DNA of 64,000 nucleotides from Cellvibrio sp. OA-2007 (lineage in GTDB: Bacteria; Pseudomonadota; Gammaproteobacteria; Pseudomonadales; Cellvibrionaceae): NCBI RefSeq assembly GCF_000953825.1, contig NZ_BBUL01000088.1, forward strand, positions 1 to 64,000, in the 5' to 3' direction. The notes beneath the pieces are model-generated. The model saw nothing but the letters and a program-made list of their open reading frames with translations, did not search any database and was not told the DNA's origin. Positions 8,674-17,511 of the stretch are shown here, in pieces. Each line of letters begins with the position of its first letter. Positions within the stretch are counted from its first letter, which is position 1. The position numbers and the translations under genes were made by a program.

Positions 8674-9525
8674 ATGGCCGAATCCAGCATCACCACCAGC
8701 GGATTTACCGACGAATCGCGCAGCATTGCGCAGCGGGCAAAAGCAATTGGGCAATATTTTTTAGTCAGAGTGACACCGGCACTGGTTGTGATCAGTTTAT
8801 TGGTCGCACTCTGGCAAATTACCTGCTCGCAGCCGGACTCCAGTCTACCCTCTGCCAGCACTGTGTTTGAGGAGACACGCTACCTGATTGAAAATCCGTT
8901 TTACGACAATGGCGGCACCGATGTCGGAATGGGCTGGCAATTATTAGCGAGCCTCAAGCGGGTGGCGATTGGTTATACGCTGGCGGTGATAGCCGGAGTT
9001 GCGCTGGGCATTTTGGTTGGCCAGTCAAAGTGGGCAATGCGCGGGCTGGATCCACTCTTTCAAGTCTTGCGCACCGTACCACCACTCGCCTGGCTGCCGC
9101 TGTCCCTTGCAGGATTTCAAGACAGCAATCCGTCCGCGTTGTTTGTCATTTTTATTACCTCTATCTGGCCAATTATTATCAACACCTCGGTTGGTGTGCG
9201 AAATATTCCCGCCGACTACCGCAATGTTGCACGCGTGGTGCGTTTAAATGGCTGGCAGTATTTTTACAAAATCATGTTGCCCGCCGCAGCGCCTTATATA
9301 TTTTCGGGTTTGCGCATCGGCATAGGTTTGTCCTGGTTGGCAATTATCGCCGCCGAAATGCTGGTGGGTGGTGTGGGTATTGGCTTCTTTATTTGGGATG
9401 CCTGGAACTCATCGCGCATCAGCGACATCATTCTCGCGTTGATTTATGTAGGGCTGATTGGATATGCACTGGATCGGCTTGTAGGTCTGGTGGGCTATTT
9501 GGTCACACGGGGAACGGCACAGTAA
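8674..9525 (+). CDS. nrtB: Nitrate-type ABC transporter permease
   Basis: 283 residues with about six membrane helices. The BPD permease EAA-type loop is seen as MLPAAAPYIFSGLRIGIGLSW, preceded by FQVLRTVPPLAWLPL, both characteristic of the NrtB/SsuC/TauC group. It forms the inner-membrane channel for the preceding binding protein. The ATG at 8674 follows CGGAG and is 15 bases after nrtA, so the two genes form one operon. It ends at the hairpin near 9572 with no ATPase. It presumably borrows one, possibly that at 14454. Confidence 0.87.
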   Translation: MAESSITTSGFTDESRSIAQRAKAIGQYFLVRVTPALVVISLLVALWQITCSQPDSSLPSASTVFEETRYLIENPFYDNGGTDVGMGWQLLASLKRVAIGYTLAVIAGVALGILVGQSKWAMRGLDPLFQVLRTVPPLAWLPLSLAGFQDSNPSALFVIFITSIWPIIINTSVGVRNIPADYRNVARVVRLNGWQYFYKIMLPAAAPYIFSGLRIGIGLSWLAIIAAEMLVGGVGIGFFIWDAWNSSRISDIILALIYVGLIGYALDRLVGLVGYLVTRGTAQ

Positions 9526-9571
9526 CACGCAAAACAATCACCCAGCGGCACCATCCAGCACAACTAACCGC

Positions 9572-9604
9572 AACGCCAGCATCGCCAATGCTGGCGTTTT
9601 TTAT
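9572..9604 (+). terminator. Rho-independent terminator after nrtAB
   Basis: An 11-bp stem, AACGCCAGCAT / ATGCTGGCGTT, with a 5-base loop is followed by a run of T (TTTTTT). It ends the two-gene nrtAB unit 45 bases after the permease stop. Confidence 0.9.
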
Positions 9605-9674
9605 GCGCACTGATCTTGCTGTTGAAACCTTGCGTATACTGTAATAACACTTAACTGAATCAAGGCACCCATCC

Positions 9675-10205
9675 ATGTTCAAACCTTGGAAAATGCTATT
9701 CGTATCAGGCCTGATGCTTATGCTCTCTTCATGCTCAACCACATCCATCGACGAATACGCCAGCAATCAACCACAGCTTGATCCGCAAGCGTTTTTTAAC
9801 GGCCAGTTGAGCGCCCACGGTGTGCTGAAAGATCGCAGCGGAAAAGTCACGCGTTACTTCAACGCAAGCATCAATGCCTATTGGCAAAACGGTATTGGCA
9901 CCCTGGAAGAGAAATTTATTTTTGATGACGGCGAAATTCAGTACCGCAACTGGACACTCACCCCAACGACCAACGGCTACGCCGCAACCGCAGGGGATGT
10001 GATTGGCACAGGCAAGGCGCAAGTCAAAGGCAACGCCATGCAATTAAACTATGTGCTGGAGATCAATTACAAAGGCTCACCACTGCAACTCAAGGTAGAT
10101 GATTGGATGTGGCAAGTTGATAACAAAACCTTACTCAATGAATCTACGTTGCGCAAATGGGGCTTCAAGGTTGGCAGTATTCAATTGGTGATTGTAAAAA
10201 AATAA
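9675..10205 (+). CDS. DUF3833 lipoprotein
   Basis: 176 residues with a lipoprotein signal peptide (LMLMLSSC, lipid-modified Cys about 20). The mature part has the DUF3833 pattern: FFNGQLSAHGVLKDRSGKVTRYF, then YRNWTLTP, and DDWMWQVDNKTLLNESTLRKWG near the end. DUF3833 proteins are small outer-membrane or periplasmic lipoproteins of unknown function. In other proteobacteria they often sit near chalcone-isomerase-like or cyclopropane-fatty-acid genes, but not here. It is monocistronic and converges on the TPR lipoprotein gene with only 17 bases between the stops. Confidence 0.8.
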   Translation: MFKPWKMLFVSGLMLMLSSCSTTSIDEYASNQPQLDPQAFFNGQLSAHGVLKDRSGKVTRYFNASINAYWQNGIGTLEEKFIFDDGEIQYRNWTLTPTTNGYAATAGDVIGTGKAQVKGNAMQLNYVLEINYKGSPLQLKVDDWMWQVDNKTLLNESTLRKWGFKVGSIQLVIVKK

Positions 10206-10222
10206 CTCCCCAGGTCATAACA

Positions 10223-11395
10223 TTAAAACCGTATCGTTCGTAATTGATATAACTTATCGCGCATGTTTTGTGCATTATCTGTATCACCCAACTGATCGTA
10301 TATGTCCGCGGCTAACCGATAGAAGCGCGCTTCATTGCCCTCCTTCTTAATTGCTTTTTTGATTAAGGTTAAAGCGCCTTGAAGATCATTTTTATTCATC
10401 TTTTCTTCGGCGCGTTTATACATAAAATATGGATTGGCATTGCGATATTGGCGCACCCGCTTTTGGTAATATTCACTCTGTTCCAATTTGCCCATATCTT
10501 TATACAGGCCAGCAAGATTGTGCATGATATTGTAATCGCGCGGATTGATGCTTAAACCATGCAAGTAAATCGCCTCTGCTTCCGGCAGTAACTTTTGGCG
10601 GCGATAAAAGCTGCCGAAATTGCTCCAAATATAACTCGGTTCCTGACTCATCAGCAGCGCTTTACGCAAATGTAAAAAACCTTCACGCACATTGCCCTCA
10701 GCTGCTAATTCCATTCCGCGATTAGAATAAAACTGGGCGGCCACTAAGTCCTTGTCGATCACCTGCTGTTTGTAGTGAGAGCGATAGCGCCGCATTTCCA
10801 GGTCCACCACTATATCGCTCACATCCGCCGTGCCGATAATACGAATATAGGACTTGTTCACGCGCGGCATAAATACTTTGGCATTGACGTGGCGCATCAG
10901 CAGATAGGTATCACTCGCGCGCATATCCCAAGTGGGTGGCAAGATCACCTCATTGACTTCAGCCTTCAACCCCACATGCCGCGCCATTGCCACATACAAG
11001 AGCGTGTAACTGATGCAATTAGCCTGACGCCGCTCGAATGCTTCTATGCCAGTAATGGTGTCATAGGCGCTGTAGGTAATCCCGCGCCCGCCGTAACTAA
11101 CCGATGTCATCAAGGCTTTATGCAACGCTTCGGCTTTGGCATCGCTGCGCTTGAGCTGAGCAGTGGCAGCCTCCGCAAAGAGCTGCATTTCTTTTGTCAT
11201 GCCGAATAGATCTGCATTGGGCAACTCTTCGGGCAAATAGGGACGCCCTAAAATCAGCTCGCCCGACAGCTCGCGTGCCAAAACACCTTTATCCGCCATA
11301 AATGGCATTTTTTGCACCACAGAAGTACAGGCGCAGAGTGTCAAACAACTGAAAATGACTAGGAATCGGAATAATTTCATTCTTTTGAGGCTCAT
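10223..11395 (-). CDS. Lipoprotein with transglutaminase-like and TPR domains
   Basis: 390 residues. A lipobox (LTLCAC) follows a hydrophobic leader. A transglutaminase-like segment lies at about residues 85-190 with a candidate catalytic Cys in RRQANCISYTLLYVAMARHVGLKAE and a downstream His in MRHVNAKVF. At least four TPR units occupy about 215-385 (SNFGSFYRRQKLLPEAEAIYLHGLSINP and following). The combination suggests a membrane-attached scaffold with a peptidase or acyl-transfer fold, but many such domains have lost activity. The substrate is unknown. An alternative start at Met6 (MKLFRF) is possible. Confidence 0.72.
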   Translation of the reverse strand: MSLKRMKLFRFLVIFSCLTLCACTSVVQKMPFMADKGVLARELSGELILGRPYLPEELPNADLFGMTKEMQLFAEAATAQLKRSDAKAEALHKALMTSVSYGGRGITYSAYDTITGIEAFERRQANCISYTLLYVAMARHVGLKAEVNEVILPPTWDMRASDTYLLMRHVNAKVFMPRVNKSYIRIIGTADVSDIVVDLEMRRYRSHYKQQVIDKDLVAAQFYSNRGMELAAEGNVREGFLHLRKALLMSQEPSYIWSNFGSFYRRQKLLPEAEAIYLHGLSINPRDYNIMHNLAGLYKDMGKLEQSEYYQKRVRQYRNANPYFMYKRAEEKMNKNDLQGALTLIKKAIKKEGNEARFYRLAADIYDQLGDTDNAQNMRDKLYQLRTIRF

Positions 11396-11900
11396 CGGGG
11401 GCTGAATACTCCACTTGAGTATAGGGGGTATTTGGCGCTTGTGCGCGTCACAAATGTCACGCTAACTCCGCGAGATACAAGCCTTTTTTTCTTTTCACTT
11501 AACTTCGCTGGCCGATCTAAAACACACATGGTTGCACGCACTGAATGATATCAACGCACCGCTGCGCAAAATAAGTGCATGTGTATTCAGCTTCGGCAAC
11601 TTCACGTGCTCACTCGCAACACAGATTCTGGCACCAAAAAAAAGCAGTAAGTTTTTTCATGACCCAGCAGCGCGCAAAACCAAATAAAAAGCCACGATAA
11701 GTGCAAAAACACTGCGCCGTTAAAGTGCATTGCCGATCTTGGCACAGTGTTTGAATAAGCCATTGTGTACTGATTCATTACACCACCATTTTTTACACAC
11801 ACTTTTATTTTTACGTTTTGTTTTTTTAGAGCAGCCACCCAGACAAATTTTTACTTTATTTTTTTGCAGATAATTTTTTAATTGATGCCAGGAGTAAGAG
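11396..11900. other. 505-base non-coding region upstream of the second nrt operon
   Basis: Divergent spacer between the TPR lipoprotein and nrtA2. It is AT-rich in its last 150 bases. It carries a weaker sigma-54-like element at 11739-11756 (TTGGCACAGTGTTTGAAT), with a consensus -24 box but GA instead of GC at -12. No supported small gene was seen. Confidence 0.45.
11739..11756 (+). promoter_or_regulatory. Possible sigma-54 promoter of the second nrt operon
   Basis: TTGGCAC at the -24 position is a perfect consensus half. The -12 half reads TTGAA, not TTGCA. Spacing between the two halves is correct. The predicted start is about 130 bases before nrtA2, similar to the layout at the first set. 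The call is tentative because the invariant GC of the -12 box is GA. Confidence 0.35.
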
Positions 11901-13307
11901 ATGAAAAAAATCACTACAACAACAGATAAAATTTCACGCTTATTGCGACCGATTGCAAAAACCACATTGGCAATTGCCACTGCGTTTTCATTGCTGACCA
12001 GCGCACATGCCGAAACCGGACCCGCGGAAAAAGACACCTTAAAATTCGGCTTTATTAAATTAACCGACATGATTCCTCTGGCCGTTGCTTATGAAAATGG
12101 CTACTTCGACGACGAAGGTTTAAGCGTTGAACTGGAAGCGCAAGCTAACTGGAAAGTGGTACTTGACCGCGTTATTACTGGCGAATTAGATGGCTCACAC
12201 ATGCTGGCTGGCCAACCGATTGGCTCTACTATTGGCTTCGGCACCAACGCGCACATAGTGACTTCATTTGTAATGGATTTAAACGGTAATGGTTTAACAG
12301 TTGCCAACGATGTTTGGAAAAAAATGAAGAAAAATGTTCCAGTCGGCGCCGATGGAAAATTAGTTCACCCAATTAAAGCTGATGCATTAAAACCAGTTGT
12401 TATGGCAGCCAAAGATGCAGGCCAAACATTCCCCATGGGAATGGTATTCCCCGTCTCAACCCACAACTATGAAATTCGCTATTGGCTAGCCGCAGGCGGA
12501 ATTCACCCTGGTTTTTACGCTCCAGCTAAAGGCGATATCACCGGCCAAATTAAAGCCGATGTTTTGCTCTCAGTAACACCGCCACCACAAATGCCTGCAA
12601 CTTTGGAAGCGGGCACTATTAAAGGTTATATGGTGGGCGAGCCATGGAACCAACAAGCCGTATTTCGCGGTATTGGGGTACCGGTTGTTACCAACAACGA
12701 TATTCACAGCAACTTCACTGAAAAAGTATTTGGTGTTACCAAAGAGTGGGCAGACAAATACCCAAACACCCATATTCGCGTAGTGAAATCATTAATTCGT
12801 GCCGCCAAATGGTTGGATGAAAACAACAACGCCAATCGCTCTGCTGCTGCCAAAATGATTTCCGCATCGCACTACGTGGGCGCAGATTACAAAGTTATCG
12901 CCAACTCTATGACCGGCGTTTTTGAATACGACCGCGGCGATGTACGCAAACAACCTGACTTCAATGTGTTTTTCCGCTACAACGCCAACATGCCTTACTA
13001 CTCAGACGCCATCTGGTACTTAACTCAAATGCGTCGCTGGGGCCAAATTGCCGAGCCAAAACCTGATAGCTGGTACACCGAAACTGCGAAAAAAATATTC
13101 CTGCCAGAAGTGTATCGCCAAGCAGTGAAAGATTTGATTGCCGAAGGAAAAATGTCTGCTGCTGATTTCCCCGAACTGGATAAAACCGATGGTTTCCGCA
13201 AACCGGAAGACACCAAATTTATCGACGGAAAAGTTTTTGACGCTACCAAGCCAAACGATTACCTCAAACAATTTGAGATTGGTTTGAAAGGCGACGAACA
13301 AATTTAA
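11901..13307 (+). CDS. nrtA: Nitrate-type ABC transporter substrate-binding protein (Sec-exported paralogue)
   Basis: 468 residues. An extended N-terminal region with a Sec signal peptide ([18 protein letters not shown]) has no twin-arginine pair, unlike its paralogue at 7330. The body has the same family landmarks: [49 protein letters not shown] and a C-terminal [17 protein letters not shown] that parallels the other copy. AGGAG lies just before the ATG. It heads a three-gene operon with permease and ATPase. The ligand is nitrate or a similar small anion, by family. Confidence 0.85.
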   Translation: MKKITTTTDKISRLLRPIAKTTLAIATAFSLLTSAHAETGPAEKDTLKFGFIKLTDMIPLAVAYENGYFDDEGLSVELEAQANWKVVLDRVITGELDGSHMLAGQPIGSTIGFGTNAHIVTSFVMDLNGNGLTVANDVWKKMKKNVPVGADGKLVHPIKADALKPVVMAAKDAGQTFPMGMVFPVSTHNYEIRYWLAAGGIHPGFYAPAKGDITGQIKADVLLSVTPPPQMPATLEAGTIKGYMVGEPWNQQAVFRGIGVPVVTNNDIHSNFTEKVFGVTKEWADKYPNTHIRVVKSLIRAAKWLDENNNANRSAAAKMISASHYVGADYKVIANSMTGVFEYDRGDVRKQPDFNVFFRYNANMPYYSDAIWYLTQMRRWGQIAEPKPDSWYTETAKKIFLPEVYRQAVKDLIAEGKMSAADFPELDKTDGFRKPEDTKFIDGKVFDATKPNDYLKQFEIGLKGDEQI

Positions 13308-13389
13308 TTAGCAGTTTTGTTAAGCATGTAAAAACATAAGCCCGCTTATTGTTGCACATACAATTAAGCGGGCATGCAGAGGAAAGATT

Positions 13390-14367
13390 ATGAACAGCAC
13401 TCTCGCTTCAGTAAAAATAGAACAATTAAAAAGCATTAAATGGCCAGAATTAATTGTTAAAACTCTTATGCCAATGATTGGTATCGCATTGTTTTTAATG
13501 GTTTGGCACGCCGCTGCACCGAACATTAAAACCTCGCTGGGCGATTTCCCTCAGCCAAAACAAGTATTTGAACAATGGGGCAATTTGGTGGATGAGTACA
13601 CCGCCGAACAAGCGCGCGAAGCAAAATATTATGAGCGTCAAGATAAGCGCAATGCCGAGCTGATCGCCAAAGACCCTGAGGCAAAATTAGATGAGCGCCC
13701 CTTCAGTGGCCGCCCCACTTTTTTCGACAAAATTGAAACCAGTTTAGTAACCGTATTATCGGGATTTTTAGTGGCAACGATTATCGCCATTCCAGTAGGT
13801 ATTATGATCGGCTTGAGCCAGCCACTGTACAACGCGATCAATCCACTGATTCAGTTATTCAAACCCGTATCGCCACTAGCATGGCTGCCATTGGTCACAC
13901 TGGTAGTGAGCGCTGTGTATGTATCTGACGCGCCTATGTTCTCCAAGTCCTACATTATCTCGCTCTTAACTGTGAGCCTATGCTCGCTCTGGCCCACCAT
14001 GCTCAACACCGCAGTCGGTGTTGCAGGCGTAAGCAAAGATTTAATTAATGTCAGTCGCGTATTGCGCTTGGGCTGGTTTACTCACGTAGTGAAAATTGTT
14101 TTGCCCTCCGCCATTCCCATGATGTTTACCGGCCTGCGTATTTCTCTCGGTATCGCCTGGATGGTGTTGATCGCCGCTGAAATGCTTTCGCAAAATCCAG
14201 GTTTGGGCAAATTTGTGTGGGATGAGTTTCAAAATGGCTCTTCCGATTCATTAAGCCGCATCTGTTTGGCCATTTTAGTGATAGGTCTGATTGGGTTTTT
14301 ACTCGACCGCACAATTTTGATGCTGCAAACCTATATCAATTGGGATAAGAGCGCAGTGGTTCGTTAA
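13390..14367 (+). CDS. nrtB: Nitrate-type ABC transporter permease (paralogue)
   Basis: 325 residues, about 40 longer than the first permease because of a charged periplasmic insertion near residues 50-110 (EYTAEQAREAKYYERQDKRNAE and on), as seen in proteobacterial NrtB/NasE. Membrane helices follow, with FKPVSPLAWLPLV and the EAA loop VLPSAIPMMFTGLRISLGIAW. It forms the inner-membrane pore with the ATPase encoded 86 bases downstream. The start has GAGGAAAG a few bases before the ATG. Confidence 0.88.
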   Translation: MNSTLASVKIEQLKSIKWPELIVKTLMPMIGIALFLMVWHAAAPNIKTSLGDFPQPKQVFEQWGNLVDEYTAEQAREAKYYERQDKRNAELIAKDPEAKLDERPFSGRPTFFDKIETSLVTVLSGFLVATIIAIPVGIMIGLSQPLYNAINPLIQLFKPVSPLAWLPLVTLVVSAVYVSDAPMFSKSYIISLLTVSLCSLWPTMLNTAVGVAGVSKDLINVSRVLRLGWFTHVVKIVLPSAIPMMFTGLRISLGIAWMVLIAAEMLSQNPGLGKFVWDEFQNGSSDSLSRICLAILVIGLIGFLLDRTILMLQTYINWDKSAVVR

Positions 14368-14453
14368 CCACTGCATGATTGGGTACGTTAATTGCCTATT
14401 AAATCCTGAGCACCTTATTTTATTTATTTCAGTTTGTTACAGAGGAATCCAGC

Positions 14454-15314
14454 ATGAGCCAGATCCATTTGGAATTAAGTAGAGTCGGCATTGAATTTCC
14501 CACCCCCAAAGGCCCCTTTTGCGCGCTGCAAAATGTGGATTTAAAAATTAAAAAAGGTGAATTTGTTTCGCTGATTGGCCACTCCGGCTGCGGCAAATCT
14601 ACTGTGTTAAATATTGTCGCTGGTTTGTATCAAGCAACCACTGGCGGCGTAATGCTAAATGGCCGCGAAGTTAACGAGCCAGGCCCCGAGCGCGCGGTGG
14701 TATTCCAAAACCATTCGCTGCTGCCTTGGCTGACCGCCTATGAAAATGTAGAGCTAGGCGTAAAACGTGTATTTAAAGGCAGAAAAACCAAAGCAGAAAT
14801 GCGCGAGTGGATTGAGCACAATCTGGAATTAGTGCACATGACCCACGCACTGCACAAACGCCCCGATGAATTATCCGGCGGTATGAAACAGCGTGTAGGT
14901 ATCGCCCGCGCACTGGCGATGGAGCCGCAGGTATTGCTGATGGATGAACCCTTCGGCGCACTGGATGCCCTCACCCGCGCGCACCTGCAAGACTCGCTGA
15001 TGGAAATCCAAAACGAATTGGGCAACACCGTCATTATGATTACCCATGATGTTGATGAAGCGGTGCTGCTCTCTGACCGCATAGTGATGATGACCAACGG
15101 CCCCGCCGCGACAGTGGGCGAAATATTGGATGTGCCCCTCGCGCGCCCGCGCAATCGTCTGGAGCTGGCCGACAATGCCGAGTACAACCACTATCGCTCA
15201 TCGGTGTTGCGCTTTTTGTATGAGAAGCAAAAAAAAATTGAATCGATCGACGCCAAACGCGCCGAAAAAAAACAGGATAAAGGCACTGCAGAAAAATCCA
15301 AAAGCGTCGCCTGA
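14454..15314 (+). CDS. nrtD: Nitrate-type ABC transporter ATP-binding protein
   Basis: 286 residues. All ABC ATPase motifs are present: Walker A GHSGCGKST (about residue 43), Q-loop VVFQNHSLLPWL, signature LSGGMKQRVG, Walker B LLMDEPFGALDA and switch His in MITHDVDEA. The closest types are NrtC/NrtD/NasD of nitrate uptake. It has no C-terminal binding-protein domain, so it is the short (NrtD-like) type. The C-terminal tail is Lys/Glu/Ala-rich. It is the last gene of the operon, before the terminator at 15381, and could also energise the ATPase-less set upstream. Confidence 0.88.
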   Translation: MSQIHLELSRVGIEFPTPKGPFCALQNVDLKIKKGEFVSLIGHSGCGKSTVLNIVAGLYQATTGGVMLNGREVNEPGPERAVVFQNHSLLPWLTAYENVELGVKRVFKGRKTKAEMREWIEHNLELVHMTHALHKRPDELSGGMKQRVGIARALAMEPQVLLMDEPFGALDALTRAHLQDSLMEIQNELGNTVIMITHDVDEAVLLSDRIVMMTNGPAATVGEILDVPLARPRNRLELADNAEYNHYRSSVLRFLYEKQKKIESIDAKRAEKKQDKGTAEKSKSVA

Positions 15315-15380
15315 TAGTGCACCAATTCTTACAAAAGTGCAGCGCCATGCCCAAATGGCATGCACTCCTGTCCTCTGTTT

Positions 15381-15404
15381 GCCCCAGCTTGCTGGGGCTT
15401 TTTT
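15381..15404 (+). terminator. Rho-independent terminator of the second nrt operon
   Basis: A 7-bp GC-rich stem, GCCCCAG / CTGGGGC, with a 4-base loop is followed by six T. It lies 67 bases after the ATPase stop. Confidence 0.9.
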
Positions 15405-15590
15405 ATACCCCCAACGAAAATATTTGACCTAAGCCAACTTTTTCACCGGCAAACAGAGCGAATAAATATTGCTCACAGTGATTATTTTTTTGTCTGGCGC
15501 ATTTTTCATCATTGGTATATATTGTGCAGCATATTTGATGACACTCATCCGTGACGGATCACGCACTTCTGGAAACAAGGCGCGAACTCC

Positions 15591-17402
15591 ATGCTGCAAC
15601 TCATCCACAACCCAGCTCATTTCTCCAGCTCTCCAACGCAATCAGCTGCCCCCGCAGCAACCCCCGAACTAACCACCACCTATGCCGACTTGCTTGTGGA
15701 TTACCTCGCCCAAATGGGTATAGATAAGGTATTCGGCGTGCCGGGCGGGGCGATTGAACCCCTGCTTAACTCATTGGCACGCAGCGAGCGCAATGGAGGG
15801 CCGCGTTTGGTCGTTGCGCGCCATGAATGCGGCGCTGCCTTTATGGCTGATGGCTACGCGCGCGAAAGCGGCAAAATGGGTGTGGTCTGCGCCACTACTG
15901 GCCCCGGCGCCACCAACCTGATTACCGGTGTCGCCTCGGCACTGGCCGATGAAGTGCCTATGCTGGTAATTACCGCGCAAACGCCACTGCCCAAGTTTGG
16001 TAAACGCGCACTGCAGGAATCCAGCTGCACCGCTATAGATACTGTGGGCATGTTCCGCTACGTCACCCAATTTAATACCCTGGTATCTCATCACGAACAG
16101 CTTGAGAGCAAATTGGTCTCGGCAATCATGGCGGCGCATCGCAAACCCAACGGTCCTGTACATATCAGTATTCCCGCCGATGTGTTGCGCGCACCAGCAA
16201 CCATCAATGCCCATATCCACAGCGACTTGTTAGTGCACGATTTCGCCATGGCCGACGATTCCGCCATTGCCCGCCTGTGCGAAAAGCTCGGCAAGGTCGA
16301 TAACATCGTGATGTATATCGGCAATGGCGTAGGCAAAGCCAGCAAACAAATCATGGAGTTTATCGAGCTGACCGGCGCGGCATTTGTCACTGGCCCTATG
16401 GGCAAAACCTGGGTCGATGAACATCACCCGCTCTATCGCGGTGTATTTGGTTTTGCTGGGCACGAGAGCGCTAAAAATCTGCTGCAAAACCCGGCGGTGA
16501 ACTTAATTCTGGCGGTGGGTACCGAGCTGGGCGAGCTGGGCACTAGCGGCTGGAAAGACGATTTGCTCAACACCAAGCTGGTGCATATCGACTCATCAAT
16601 CGAACACTTCACCCGCTCGCCCATGGCGAACCTGCATGTGTTCGGCAATATCGATGTGATCTTTGATCGTTTGGTAAAGAGCGTGCACGAAGCGCGCAAA
16701 TGGGGGCGCCGCTGGCAGACACTGCCAGGTGCGGCCACTGAAAATGCCAACGGCGGTTTTTTCACGCTCAACGATGCTGAAAAATGCTATTCCAACGCCA
16801 GCCCGGTAAAGCCCCAGCGGTTGATGTCCCACCTCTCCCGCGCGCTACCCGACAACACTCGCATATTTGTCGATGCCGGTAACGGCTGGTCTTGGGCGAC
16901 CCACTACCTGACGCGCGCAAATAGTGAAGGTTTGTATCGTATCGCCATGGGCTACGGCTCCATGGCCTGGTCGATTGGCGCCGCGATTGGATCTGCCATT
17001 GCCAATCCCGGTGCACCTACCTTATGTATTGTGGGCGATGGCTCTTATTTGATGAGCGCACAGGAAATCACCGTCGCTGCCCAGCAAAAGCTGCCTGTGG
17101 TTTTTTTAGTATTAAATGATTCAGCGATGGGCATGGTGATGCACGGGCAAATGCTCGGGCAGCAAGAATCTATCGGCTGGGAATTAAATGATGTCAATTA
17201 CGCACTCATGGCGCAGGCGATGGGCGTAGACGGCATAGTGATCGATTCACCAGAACAATTAGACGCGCTGGATTACGCCGCATTATTTCAAAAAAATGGC
17301 CCCACCCTGCTTGATGTCCGCATCGACCGCAATGAAATTCCACCCATGGGCGACCGCATCAAAGGTCTGGCGGTAAATGGCTCGGCAACACCGGGAGGTT
17401 AA
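15591..17402 (+). CDS. Thiamine-diphosphate-dependent enzyme, acetolactate synthase-like
   Basis: 603 residues with the three ThDP-enzyme domains. The N-terminal Pyr domain has the essential Glu in RHECGAAFMADGYAR (about residue 80) and GPGATNLITGVASAL. A central nucleotide-type domain follows. The C-terminal PP domain has the ThDP/Mg motif GDGSYLMSAQEIT...LVLND. These enzymes decarboxylate 2-oxo acids and ligate or reduce the carbanion. The family also holds acetolactate synthase, glyoxylate carboligase and oxalyl-CoA decarboxylase. No regulatory ilvH/ilvN subunit gene is adjacent, so a catabolic role is more likely than branched-chain amino-acid synthesis. The reaction cannot be assigned from sequence alone. 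Confidence 0.82.
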   Translation: MLQLIHNPAHFSSSPTQSAAPAATPELTTTYADLLVDYLAQMGIDKVFGVPGGAIEPLLNSLARSERNGGPRLVVARHECGAAFMADGYARESGKMGVVCATTGPGATNLITGVASALADEVPMLVITAQTPLPKFGKRALQESSCTAIDTVGMFRYVTQFNTLVSHHEQLESKLVSAIMAAHRKPNGPVHISIPADVLRAPATINAHIHSDLLVHDFAMADDSAIARLCEKLGKVDNIVMYIGNGVGKASKQIMEFIELTGAAFVTGPMGKTWVDEHHPLYRGVFGFAGHESAKNLLQNPAVNLILAVGTELGELGTSGWKDDLLNTKLVHIDSSIEHFTRSPMANLHVFGNIDVIFDRLVKSVHEARKWGRRWQTLPGAATENANGGFFTLNDAEKCYSNASPVKPQRLMSHLSRALPDNTRIFVDAGNGWSWATHYLTRANSEGLYRIAMGYGSMAWSIGAAIGSAIANPGAPTLCIVGDGSYLMSAQEITVAAQQKLPVVFLVLNDSAMGMVMHGQMLGQQESIGWELNDVNYALMAQAMGVDGIVIDSPEQLDALDYAALFQKNGPTLLDVRIDRNEIPPMGDRIKGLAVNGSATPGG

Positions 17403-17511
17403 TACTAAACTGATTGATTATTGGGGAAACTTGTAACGCAAAACCTACCTAGGCGAAAAGGAGCTCGCAGTTTATGCTAGGCTGAAAGGATATTAATGCG
17501 GAGACCGACGA

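Noticed and set aside
9030-9644. 204-codon plus-strand open frame over nrtB
   Set aside because: It is a frame-shifted shadow of the permease gene, with a Cys/His/Arg-rich composition and no start signal.
15591-17402. Biosynthetic acetolactate synthase large subunit (ilvB/ilvI)
   Set aside because: No adjacent regulatory subunit or ilvC/leu genes, and the family is broad; left as a general ThDP enzyme.
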